A DNA stretch of 64,000 nucleotides, taken from Notolepis coatsorum. Its lineage: Eukaryota > Chordata > Actinopteri > Aulopiformes > Paralepididae. The notes beneath the pieces are model-generated. The model was not told the origin of the DNA and made no database searches. It saw nothing but the letters and a program-made list of their open reading frames with translations. The DNA is taken from contig OZ020592.1 of NCBI GenBank assembly GCA_963971535.1, forward strand, positions 124,636,640-124,700,639, in the 5' to 3' direction. This document shows, piece by piece, positions 34,268 through 44,278 of the stretch (the first letter of the stretch is position 1; each line of letters starts with the position of its first letter). The position numbers and the translations under genes were made by a program.

Positions 34268-35230
34268 TCAACTCGTCTCACGTCGATCGTCGCCGCCATC
34301 GATTCTCCGGGCGTCGTCTCGATTCATCTCACGCCGATCGTCGCCGTCATCGTATCCGCTGTCGTCACCCCGTCCACAGCCGTTATCTTGTCCGTAGCCG
34401 CCATTACGTCCGTGGCCTCCGTCTCGTTCATGGCCGTCGTCTCGTCCGTAGCCGCCATCTTGTCCATGCGCGTATCGCGCGCTCTGGTTGTGTTTCTTCA
34501 TGCACGCTCTGTCTGTGTGCCCCGTGGATTTGCAGAAGCTACACCAGACAGTCTTTGTGCATTCGCTTCTTTATCTCCGCATCGCCAACACGCCAGTTCC
34601 GTCGTGGTCCTGGTTCTCTCTCTTGGCGTCGCTTTTAGCACCCTCTCCCCCTCCTCCGCGGCGGCTGGGTGGGTGTCTTCTGAGGCCTCGAAGTTCCTTA
34701 ACTTAGCCTTGAACTGTCCCAACGTAATGTCCGTTAAACCGTGTGTTACCAGGAGTGTGAACGGTTTGTACAGCTCCGGTAGTCCTTTCATTATCATCGC
34801 CATCATTAGCCCATTGCTTGGTGCTTCTCCGGCACTCCTCAGTGGCGTCGTGATTTGCTCCGCTCTGTTGACGTATTCGGTCACGGTTTCGGTGGTCCCC
34901 TTCCTCAGGCCCATTAGTGCTATGTAGAGGGCCACGACTCTGGGTCTTCCTCGCCCGATGAAATGCTCTCTCAGTACCGCCAGGCTTTCTCGGCCTCTGT
35001 CTTTAATGTCACGGAATATCAGCCTAAGGCTGGTGTCGTCGAGCATCTGCTCTAACTCGCAGTACACGCTTGAGTTCCGCTGGTCGTCCAGGGCTTGCTC
35101 TTCCGCTGTCAGTTCTCCGGTGGGGGCCCCCAGGATCGTCTCCTTCAGCCCCGCCCGTGCATGCAGCACAGCATGCGCTCTTCCCAGAGCTCATAGTTCT
35201 CTGCTTTTCCATTGAATGTCGGCCATTTGT
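34268..35230 (-). pseudogene. Copia copy 2 Gag with CCHC knuckle and Gly/Asp/Arg linker
   Basis: The minus-strand frame 34498-35169 (223 codons) is the copia Gag core (EQMLDDTSLRLIFRD, FIGRGRPRVVALYI, TEYVNRAEQITTP, FKAKLRNFEA). In the next frame the zinc knuckle is complete, CSFCKSTGHTDRAC, and is followed at 34268-34501 by a repetitive DGGYGRDDGHERDGG-type linker that leads toward the protease. A frameshift near 34620-34640 separates core and knuckle. Such a linker would be disordered and may bind RNA; that is inference. Confidence 0.8.
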
Positions 35231-35384
35231 CTTTTCTCTTGTTTTCCATCCTCTTCGTTAGTGGTATGCTTAGCTTTTGCTCTTGTTGGCCTAGCGTCTA
35301 GCCACGCGGTGCTCCCGGCGCTATCCTAGCCTATACTTCAGCTAAGCTTGCTACAGTACCTCCACTATTTCGCCCCGGCGTTAT

Positions 35385-35398
35385 CTGGGCTCATAACC
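35385..35398 (-). promoter_or_regulatory. Copia copy 2 primer-binding site (one change)
   Basis: GGTTATGAGCCCAG on the minus strand beside the LTR. It differs from copy 1 and from initiator tRNA-Met complementarity by one base. Confidence 0.8.
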
Positions 35399-35766
35399 TG
35401 TTAACAGAATTCGACTATAGGGCGACAATAATGTGGTCAAGAGGCATGGTTTCTATCTTGAGCCTTAACTGGCGTTGTTCCTTTTTATTCACATGGAAAG
35501 CAGCAGTAACATACAGGTCTCCTCTCTCTGAGAGGCATGGGGGGAGAGAACGAAGTGGGAGTATACCTTTGCTTTTATACTCACCACAAGGTGGTGTACC
35601 TGGGTGGCTCCACCTAGAGCGCCCTCTAGTGGGAACAGATATATATGCAACTAGACAGTCACTGGTGGAGACAGTTATTATGCAGGTAAACAGTTACTAG
35701 TGTAAACAGCCATATGTACAGTTAGACAGTTACTAACAATCCTACACAGAACCTCTGATCTCAACA
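35399..35766 (-). repeat. Copia copy 2, 5' LTR (368 bp)
   Basis: TGTTAACAG...GATCTCAACA, followed by TSD GTTAT at 35767-35771. A minus-strand TATAAAAG box lies near 35572-35579. Confidence 0.94.
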
Positions 35767-35771
35767 GTTAT

Positions 35772-36069
35772 GATCAGGGCTGAAGTTGAATAATTGATTT
35801 ATGAAAAAAAAAGTATTTCAACATTTAATATTTTGATGGCGTTTTTGAAGAGGACTGCGTGTCTCTGCCTTGAGTGGTTACCATGGTTACCTGCTGCCTC
35901 GCTGGAAGAAAGATTCTAAACATTCACCTAAACATTTCAAGTCAGAAATAGTTCCTGTAAAACATTAGCTCCAAAGAAAACAAGCACCTTTGACCTTATT
36001 ACACAGTATAATATTGCTGTATGGTTTGTTTACGTCAGAAGTATGATATTTAGACTCTGTCCTCAAAAT
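35772..36069. other. Short non-coding flank, nothing recognised
   Basis: Right flank of copia copy 2; no gene or repeat recognised. Confidence 0.4.
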
Positions 36070-36516
36070 GAATGGAAGTGAATGAGCCTGACACCTGGGA
36101 GGAAGGGTGATGATGACTGGGAGGATGCAACCCTCTCGGCGCCGCCCCCACGCCTCAAATAGATCCGCCATCAGCTCTATTTTTCAATATTTCAAAATGT
36201 TCAGTTGCTAATGCTATTGCATGTACTTATCTGTGTTTCATTCCACATATGAGTGCATGCTTACCAACTGTTTTGCCTGTTTTATTGCAACACTACTATC
36301 ACCGACATCTAAGAAGGGAGATCCCCCCTTGAACGGCCCTTCTAAGGTTTCTCTCCTCCACATTGCCTGTGGTGCATTTTTTCCTATTGCTAGGTTTTAG
36401 TGAGTTTTTCCTTACCTTTGCATGGGGTATGTCTGGGAGTGTTGCATTCATTTATTTAAATTTGTTTGGACTTTATGGTGTTTTTGTTTTGTTCTTGATT
36501 TATTTATTTTTTGATC
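36070..36516 (+). mobile_element. L2 LINE 3' UTR fragment
   Basis: Matches 18890-19375 of the L2 at 15534-19465 (GATCCCCCCTTGAA.GGCCC, GGTTTTAGTGAGTTTTTCCT and GGGGTATGTCTGGGAGTG blocks). It is heavily 5'-truncated, and a SINE abuts its tail. Confidence 0.82.
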
Positions 36517-36534
36517 CACTTTTTCTCCTTAATT

Positions 36535-36890
36535 TTTTTTATTTTCTTCTCCCATCCCAATTTCGTGTTTCCAATTCTCCTCTCCCCTGTCTTGAACGTT
36601 GCTCGCATATGCCCCCCACTGGTCGGTTGTAGGGAGGATAGAAGCCTTGCATCACGTGTCCCCTCCGGTACACGAGGAGGCAGCCTGTCACATCTTTTCA
36701 CCTGCCAGCGGGGACTCTCATTGGCGAGGTGTAACGTGTGGGAGGTTCACACTACCCCCGCTATTTCCTGTCTCTGCTGTGCAGGTGTCCCCCAACCGAC
36801 CTGTAGGAGTCGCTGTCCACAACGTCCAGATTACCACCCATCGACTTCCACCCGCTGGCTCTGCCAATCATCTGCTGACAATCCTTTGAT
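36535..36890 (-). mobile_element. tRNA-derived SINE, 5' truncated
   Basis: Same family as 54125-54621 and 41670-42050: TTCTCCCATCCCAATTT near the tail, a CACCTGCCAGCG block, GTAACGTGTGGGAGG and CCAACCGACCTGTAGGAGTC. The tRNA-like head is missing. Confidence 0.75.
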
Positions 36891-37141
36891 TTAGGACCAG
36901 ATTATGAAAAGTGGGCCCAAATCAGAATTGAAAAGCTCAGATTCCATGTGATTTGTGCTCCTCACACTGTTGTGAAGAAATCTGATCTGACTCACATTAT
37001 GTCACAAAAGCTAAAGTTAAAAGGATGTGTATCAGTGATAATCAAACGTAAACAAAGAGGCCTATTAACACATTGGGTGCCTGTTGGCCGCCATGCGTTG
37101 GTTGCCAATCATGAGATTTCTCGTTATTTAACCTGTTCCAC

Positions 37142-38344
37142 CAGTGGCGGCTCGCCACTAGGGGCGCTCGGGCGCCGCCCCCCCTCAGGCCCTACCCTGG
37201 TTATATGAGAGAACAAGAAAAATAAGTTTTTAGTTTTTAGTTTTATAGCCCTATAAATAATATAAACATGTTTAAAATTAATAATATTTACTCATTTTAA
37301 GTATGTTTGTGTTTCCAATGCACAATATAACGTTATTATCGCAATTAAAAAACACTCGTTTTCCAGAGCAGGAAGTGACATCACGTTTTTTTTTTTTTTT
37401 TTTTTTTTTTGTATTTCTCGGCCCGGGCTATACGCGACAGCGCTCTGAGTGCGCGTCACAGTTTGATCGCTGTATCCGTCACAGCCAATCAGTGCATAAC
37501 GCGTTGTGTGTTGAAATATGACTATTATGTTGGAATCCGGGCGCGATTTGAAGCGGTCTAGCCAGTAGCGTCAAGAATATCTGTAGCCGCATTTCGCGGA
37601 GACGCTCTCTGATTGGCCGACGCCAGTATTTTTTTCCGTAGCAGAATTTCACAGAGACGATCTCTGATTGGCCGAATACAATTTCTAATGTTCCAATTCT
37701 AGGTTATTCCTAGGTTGGTCGGTGGAGATAGTTGTGTTGTTGTGAGAATGATGCAGGCAGCTGTTTGTCTTAGACGAGCGTGCCGTGACTGCAAGTTCTT
37801 TAGACTGTTAAGCTTAGGCACTCTTTCAAAGTTGGTTAAGGTTAGAGTTTGTCTTAGAGCATGGCGATAGAACGCCAGGTAGTTTGCAGGCTGTTCGAGG
37901 CGGAAATGGACAAAGACACAGCTCTTCACTCACACAGCTTGTTGGCTAACAACAAGCTATATGGATGCGGAGGGACAACAATGGATGGACATCAACACAG
38001 GCTGGATGGACAATGCCATGGAGTGGATATACTTTATCAACAAGCCAAAAACAAGGTAGATTAGCGATCTTAACTCTAGTTTAATACATGATACGTTGTC
38101 TACTGATGCCGCATAACGTTGTAACGTTACAGCTTTCAGCTAACGTTAGCTACTGCTAGCTGTTAGCTCCGTTATCTTAGCTGGCCACTTTTATAATTAC
38201 TTCATGGAAACGGAGTAACGTTAACGTTTAAACGTTATGTCGAGGTCATACAATACTACAGTCGACATAAGGTTAACGTTACCCCGTTTCCATGAAGTGT
38301 TTAAATAGCAGCAATCTTGTTGAAAATGTAACTTTACTAAAATG

Positions 38345-38398
<54 letters not shown>

Positions 38399-38504
38399 AA
38401 TTTCGCCGCATGTGGGGCATAACCACTCAGACAATGAATGGTAACTTGTTTAAAATAACGAGCTTTACAAATGTGTTTATTATTGAATGGATCTGACATC
38501 ATCT

Positions 38505-38538
<34 letters not shown>

Positions 38539-38541
38539 GAG

Positions 38542-38587
<46 letters not shown>

Positions 38588-38752
38588 GTGCGTGTTTGTG
38601 TTGGGCTATTGGAAACGTCATTGCATTTGACTGACTGATCATATATTGATCGATGGCAATGGTGATAATATTCGCCAATGCGTGCCTTGTACATGTTTGC
38701 AAAATGTGTGGTATAGCGCCCCTAGTGGCGAAGTACCCACCGGCCGCCACTG
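37142..38752 (+). mobile_element. hAT-type non-autonomous element, nested in B
   Basis: Ends CAGTGGCGGC...GCCGCCACTG, with the sub-terminal CGCCACTAGGGGCGC inverted on both sides. The 8-bp TSD is TGTTCCAC (37134-37141 and 38753-38760). It contains a poly-T run (37387-37410), (CT)n at about 38344-38398 and (GA)n at about 38506-38585. No transposase was recognised in the short frames. Confidence 0.9.
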
Positions 38753-39477
38753 TGTTCCACCCGTGGAATATTTTCGCCTAAAATATATACCTAGGTAAAT
38801 GGAATATTGCTCCACTTCTACAAGGCCATATGCATATTCTTGGTATCTAGGTACATCTATGGACCTCAGGGAATGTATTCACAGTGTCAGAAATATTATG
38901 TCTATTACTAGGCTTGCTTAAATTGTGATGAAACAAAGGAGAATATGAATTATGATTTTTCTTTGAATCTTTGACAGTGAATAACACCATGATAATAATG
39001 ACCAAACTTAAAAAACTGCCACTGATCTTGTTCAGTACCTTCTTGAGATCATGTCTACAAAAGATCTAAAGAAATTAATAAAGGGAAGATGAGTAAACAG
39101 AACGTTCTGTAGATACAGTACTGAATTCTCCCATCCGGACCAATGCAATTTGAAATATTATAGAATATAGAATATGATGCTTATAAATTACCTTATTATA
39201 GCCAATTCGCACATTTATATATATATACATATATTATCTTTCAAATGCCAGAGTTCAATTTGGATTTAGTATCACCAGGCGTGCATAAGAACAGATAATG
39301 ATATCTACTGTAATTTACTGTACCTTTTTATTTTCACCACAGTGCAACCATTTTGAAACTAATTTCAGATCTAATTGTTGCTACATGCTAACAATAGGGA
39401 GGAGAAACTAACTGTTTCAATATTTGTCAAAAACGTTACCTTTTGTGGCTTATTATCCCGAATAATAACAGTTATTG

Positions 39478-39478
39478 A

Positions 39479-39553
<75 letters not shown>
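39478..39553. repeat. (AAT)n microsatellite at a LINE tail
   Basis: About 25 AAT units at the 3' end of the minus-strand L2. Confidence 0.95.
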
Positions 39554-39554
<1 letters not shown>

Positions 39555-40320
39555 CATTTTATTTATAAGGCGCCTTTCAAGGCACTCAAGGTCGCCGTAC
39601 AACAATTTAAAAACAGTTCATTTACAATCACAATCCATTAAAAAATTTAATAAAATCAGACAAAAATAAAATCAGACATACGCCTGCCTAAACAGGTGGG
39701 TTTTGAGGTGGGTTTTAAATGGGATGATGGAGTCAATGTTCCTGATGTCGGGGGGGAGGGAGTTCCAGAGGCGGGGGGCAGAGCAGCTGAAGGCTCTTGA
39801 CCCCATGGTGGCCAGACGGGCTGGGGGGACGGTCAGGTTGATGGAGGAGGCAGACCTGAGGGACCGGGTGGGAATGTTGATGTGGAGGAGGTCGGACAGG
39901 TATGGAGGGGCGAGGTTGTGGATGGCCTTGAATGTATGGAGGAGGATCTTGTAGTCTATGCTGTGTTTAATGGGAAGCCAGTGTAGTTGGCGTAGGACGG
40001 GGGTGATGTGACTGATGACAGGGGTTCTGGTTATTATACGGGCAGCAGCGTTCTGGATCAGTTGGAGCTTATGGAGGAGTTTGTGGGGGAGAGGGAGTGG
40101 ACCAGGATTACTGCGCTGTTGGGAGTGAGTGAAGGGCGGAGGCGGTTGATGTTGCGAAGGTGGAAGTAGGCGGACCGGATGGTGTTATTGATGTGGGAAT
40201 GGAATGATAGGGTGCTGTCGAGGATGACACCCAGACTCTTGACCTGGGGGGAAGGGGAAACCAAGGAGTTGTCTAATGCATTCAGAACGCTGAACTTTGA
40301 ACCCCCACAGTATCTGACAG
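39478..40320 (-). mobile_element. L2 LINE 3' part
   Basis: Minus strand. RT C-terminal sequence ([35 protein letters not shown]) at 40058-40300, then frame-broken ORF end and 3' UTR, ending in ATTATT repeats at 39478-39553. Confidence 0.82.
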
Positions 40321-41539
40321 GAAGTGTAGTTCGGAATAATTCCAACGCTGATCCACAGCTATGCATCCCCTCGACAAAATGGCAGCAAAATAACTACAAT
40401 TCCCATGATTCAAATTTTCCAAAATGGTCGTCGTCTTGTAATAGACTTCAGCAAATCGAGAAGTTAAAACTATCTAATGGCACTTTTAACCTATTGCTAA
40501 ACTAACGTATTGATGATAATATACATTCTACATGCTTTTGTGACATGTTAGTGATGTTAATACTTGAAAACGTTTGATTAAAAAATCGCAAAAAATATGC
40601 AACACTCTGAAAAATATTGATTTATGACCATATGCCATTTTTGGGTCGTACCGACCCCGTCGGGTGGAACAGGTTAATCGTTATTTCTTTTATTAGCGAT
40701 ATCCATTCATTTTTCATCCGTCCAGCCTGACATTATCATTGGGAATGGCTCTGAGCTCGAAAAGGGAAAATACCGCCCCCATATCGTCTCCCGGATGGTA
40801 ATGCACATCATTGGATTGGATTGAGTGAAAAAGTGCATCAGAGAGAAACTCCGCCCCAGGGTTTCCCCATCTCTGGCAAGCAGTGTCGTGTTACCAGAGT
40901 CCCTGGCGAGGCTGGAAGCAGCTTGGATCATGCTTTTCGGACTATAACATTGGATCAATAAACGCAATCAATATTTGAAATGGCGATCAGGAATTGGATT
41001 AATCTTTTTGCAGAACATCTGATCTGAGGTAAGGAATCTATTTTACCAGTTTTGGGTTAATCAGAGTTGTTTTTCACAAATTGCACAATGTGTGTGTGTG
41101 TGTGGTGTTCGGCGCTGAGCGCGGCACGGATAAATTATTTTTCAACCCGCTTTTGTATCGTGTATAAGAACACAAATACTCTCGATAATCTAGCTTTTAT
41201 TTGAAAACTATTCATAAATCAGCCGGAAAATGACAATGTGTTTTGTGTATTCCAGTAAATGGCTATTTTCGCGGATTTCTCTGGAATGACTAGAAATCTC
41301 CGAAACTATACTCGTATTCAAAACGGTATAAAACGGAAATGTACTGATGAAAAAACAATCCGTTTCGTACATGTTGACTGAAAGCAAGTCATTGATAAGG
41401 GACGGGTGTATTAGACACATAGCCATAATTTAAGATATAGTTTATGCGTTCGCAAATGTGCTCGTCCTCCCATTCATTAAGGTGGTGGCATTCAAGCGAT
41501 AAATCGCCATATCCGGCTGGCAACCAATGTGTTAAGAGA

Positions 41540-42180
41540 TGTTAGATCCCAATATGAAAAACGGTGTCATTTGGTGTTCTGTGCCTTACCTTGTCTTTGT
41601 CTATTTAGCTGCTGTCTATTTTATACTTGTTTTATGTCTGCATTTTTTTTGTACATTTTGTGCTCATTTAAAAAAATATTATCTTTTTCCCCCTCCTTTT
41701 TCCGTTTTTCTCCCATCCCAATGTTAGTCGTTATGCCAATTCCCAGTCCCCTTCCTGGTCCGACACATGTGTAGCCAGCCCACTGCTTCTTTTCACCTGG
41801 CAGCGCAGACTCTCACTGGGAGAGTGTAACGTGTGGAAGGTCACACTACCTCCCCCAGATCCTTCCCTTGCTGTGCAGGCGCCCCAACCGAACTGTAGGA
41901 GTCGCTGTTTACAACGACCAGGACCCACCCACGCCGATTTTCCCACCCGCTGACACTGCCAATTGTGTCAGTATGGACGGTCGGCCAAGCCGGAGGTACC
42001 GCAGCTGGATTCAATCCCACTGTCTCTGCGGTGGTAGACAGACCGCCCCCACATTTTGTGCTCATTTTATGCCAATTTTGTATACCTGTCTTTTTTTGCT
42101 GCTGTGAAGCACTTTGATCTGCAATACTTGTATGAAAGGTGCTATATAAATAAAGTGTATTATTATTATGACCAACTGTG
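41540..42180 (+). mobile_element. LINE 3' UTR split by a SINE
   Basis: Plus-strand LINE tail: GAAGCACTTTGATCTGCAAT and AAAGGTGCTATATAAATAAAG end in ATTATTATT near 42160-42172. A SINE (41670-42050) interrupts it. Confidence 0.75.
41670..42050 (-). mobile_element. tRNA-derived SINE, complete with TSD
   Basis: Flanked by the 17-bp TSD ACATTTTGTGCTCATTT (41653-41669 and 42051-42067). The A-rich tail is on the minus strand near 41670; the tRNA-like head is near 42050. Confidence 0.85.
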
Positions 42181-42440
42181 TCTGAGGGTCATGCGGGCCA
42201 AACTGGTGACAAAGGGTTTCCGGGCCTTTGCAGTGATGACGCCGACACTGTGGAATAAGCTCCCTCTCAACATCAAGTCTGTTGTGTGTCTGAGGTGTTC
42301 GTATGTTCTCTGTCTGTCCGTCTGCCTGGTTCCCTGTTTCTTTGTCCTGTCCATTTATTCGTATAATTTTTTTCCCCCGGAAAAATTGGCTGGGGGGCGC
42401 ATTATAAATGCAAATATCATATCATATCATATCATATCAT
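42170..42440 (+). mobile_element. LINE ORF2 C-terminal fragment and tail
   Basis: The plus strand encodes KGFRAFAVMTPTLWNKLPL, the conserved end of L2-group RTs, followed by a short tail ending in (ATATC)n at about 42416-42440. Confidence 0.7.
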
Positions 42441-42522
42441 TATTATTATTATTTAGACCACAATTCCAAAGCACGCACACACACACACAAGTCAGTGAGA
42501 CCACAAAATATGTGCCGGCATG

Positions 42523-42528
42523 TTTATT
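42523..42528 (-). terminator. selenop: selenop poly(A) signal
   Basis: AATAAA on the minus strand, about 50 nt after the second SECIS, followed within 40 nt by a GT-rich run (about 42481-42493), the expected downstream element. Cleavage is inferred near 42505. Confidence 0.75.
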
Positions 42529-42578
42529 AAGCTCTTTTCTTGTCCACCCCTTACGTTCCACATTGAAAAGAACATTTC

Positions 42579-42642
42579 CTGTACTGGCATCAGGCTCGCC
42601 AGGTCACTATTGTCTTCTCCTAGAAGCCTTCATTAAATACAG
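42579..42642 (-). promoter_or_regulatory. selenop: SECIS element 2 of selenop
   Basis: Minus strand. ATGA (42633-42630) and TGAT (42592-42589) form the non-Watson-Crick quartet. Between them GGCTTCTAGG pairs with CCTGGCGAGCC (one bulged C) and closes a loop that contains the unpaired AA. Below the quartet, after an internal loop, CTGTA pairs with TACAG. It fits the UGAN/KGAW rule and a form-1 SECIS, and it recruits SBP2/EEFSEC so that UGA is read as Sec. Confidence 0.8.
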
Positions 42643-43142
42643 AATCATGTTCAAACAATCACTCATCTACAGGTCTTGCTTTTCTTTTCCTTCCGCCACG
42701 ACAAGCGTAGGATACGAGCACAGCGTCTCTAACGGCACACATCTAGAACATGGAAATATATGAATAACAGAGAAACACTACGTTTAAAAAAGCTCAGGCT
42801 CAAAGCGGTGAGCGATGCACCTGAGATATAATGACGTTTGCCAACTTTTAGGACTACTAATGCAGTAGCCGTATGCTAAGCTAATGCTAAGCTACAAAGA
42901 GTAAATTCGCTGTATAGTTCCGATTACATCCTTTAAAAACAACAGCATTCATATTAACGAGCAGTTGTTATTCTTCTTAAGCCTCGATGTCATCTAAGCA
43001 TTCGCAGATTATTCTCCCTTCTGCTGCACCCCCCCCCCCCCCCCCCCCCCCACCAAAGTTCAAAGTTCACATTACTTTTCAGAGTTGTTGTTGTTGTTGT
43101 TTTTCGCGGGGTCCTATCACGCTAGTGCCCGTCCCCTCCTCC

Positions 43143-43223
43143 TCCTCTCCCCAGCCTGGCTTCAGACAGACGCCACTAGAGCGTAGTTTCCGCACCTGCC
43201 TTCATGAAGGATGGGAGAGAGCC
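43143..43223 (-). promoter_or_regulatory. selenop: SECIS element 1 of selenop
   Basis: Minus strand, about 405 nt after the stop codon. Core ATGAA (43205-43201) and TGAA (43164-43161). GGCAGGTGC and GCGTCTGTC pair over nine positions. The apical part GGAAACTACGCTCTAGTG has the unpaired AA and an ACTA/TAGT mini-stem, which suggests form 2. CTCTCCC/GGGGAGAG makes the lower helix. Confidence 0.85.
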
Positions 43224-43627
43224 GAAATGGAGGAAGGGGGGGCGCCGGCGTGATCACGACCCCTCCCCCGAGAACAGAGAGACGAGGCTGACGTGTCGAC
43301 AGAGAGGTATCGCCCTCCATCACGGAATCAGATGGACGTGACGTATAGATAGTTTACGTTACTGAAAGATCGTTTTGGTCACAGGTTTTACTAACCAGGG
43401 TTTTATTGCGCTACTTGTGCTACACCACTGTTAATCGTCTGCGGTCAAAGTGGTCAGAATATGGTGCCTTCTCAAGAACCAAATCTTAAATTAAACAATT
43501 GATGGCGTGACCTCCTCCGACCCCTCTCTGTCGGGCGCTGCCCCCTCCCTGCTGCTACAGGGCAATACTAGCTGCTATAAACAGCCCGGTGTGTCACTAC
43601 AAGCGCCAGAGTTACCAGAGGAACTGC

Positions 43628-44278
43628 CTACAGCCTCTCTCACCCTCAGCTCTCCACACCGGGGGGTCAGCCTCACCGGGCCGCCGGTGGGGGGGCCTGC
43701 GGTCAGCCGGCGGGGGGTGGGCGTCACTGTCAGGTCTCCGCGACCTGATTGGACGCCGCTCCGCCCGTCGGCCCCCGTCACTGTCAGGAGGCGGGCAGCG
43801 CCTCGTCACAGTGTCAGAGCGCGGCGGGCTGCTCGCCCCTCCCCCCCTCCACCTCGCCCAGCAGCCTGCGTCAGTGTCAGCATCAGCTGACCTGGGGGGG
43901 GGTGGCGGCGTCCTTCTCGGAGCCCGCCCCCCTCCTCATCACCTGTCAGCTGTACTGGGTCTTTCACCGGGCCTTGCCTCAGGGCTTCTGCATCACAGCG
44001 CCCCCCTGCGCCTCCTGGGGCGCCTGGCCGTGATCCACCAGGTCTACCTGCTGCTGCTGGCTCCCGTGCCCCCCGTGCCCGTGTGACATCCCCTGACCGT
44101 GCCCCCCGTGCCCGTGGTGGTGGCCGTGATGACCGGCACCGTGCCTGTCTCCGTGGTGATGCCCGTGGTGGTGGCCGTGCCCGCCGTGGGCGTGACCACC
44201 GCTCTCCTCCTCCTCTGTCGCCGTCGTGGGCGGAGCTTCGACCGCTGTCCTGTTGCACTCCTCCGGGCTCTCTGTGCT
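43628..44278 (-). CDS. selenop: selenop last coding exon: His-rich segment and 16 Sec codons
   Basis: The acceptor is CACGCAG at 44285-44279 after a C-rich tract. It encodes [11 protein letters not shown], the His/Gly segment, a Gln-rich QQQQVDL, then the Sec-rich tail in which U-x-U pairs recur (UCUHU, UQU three times, UGU twice), ending ERL and TAG (43628-43630). All 16 TGA codons are in one frame. Confidence 0.94.

Larger units (their letters stand above)
26293..35766 (-). mobile_element. Copia (Ty1-type) LTR retrotransposon, copy 2, broken by nested insertions
   Basis: Minus-strand element between TSDs GTTAT (26288-26292 and 35767-35771). In element order: 5' LTR (35399-35766), PBS (35385-35398), gag, zinc knuckle and Gly/Asp/Arg linker, protease-integrase (34159-33121), start of RT (32174-31346), RNase H (about 27090-26860) and an incomplete 3' LTR (26293-26410). 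A TTAA element (32179-33116) and a gypsy element (27680-31116) are inserted. About 250 bp of the left LTR and the RT palm were not found. Confidence 0.87.
37132..40673. mobile_element. TTAA element B, nested in A
   Basis: Inverted ends CCTGTTCCACCCG flanked by TTAA (37128-37131 and 40674-40677). The left arm is split after CCTGTTCCAC by a hAT element. An L2 fragment and (AAT)n lie inside. No transposase frame was seen. Confidence 0.8.
37069..41531. mobile_element. TTAA element A (piggyBac-like), host of a nested set
   Basis: Inverted ends CACATTGGGTGCC and CACATTGGTTGCC, flanked by TTAA (37065-37068 and 41532-41535). Its own sequence is about 60 bp on the left and 40678-41531 on the right; the rest is element B. 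The right part resembles the element at 55971-56788, including GGTAAGGAATCTA after a GATCAGGAATTGGA block. Confidence 0.82.

Noticed and set aside
37861..38064. Small protein inside the hAT element
   Set aside because: 67 codons with no domain; nothing supports expression or homology to a transposase.
43402..43407. AATAAA on the minus strand as the selenop poly(A) signal
   Set aside because: It lies before both SECIS elements; using it would remove them. The signal at 42523-42528 has a GT-rich element after it.
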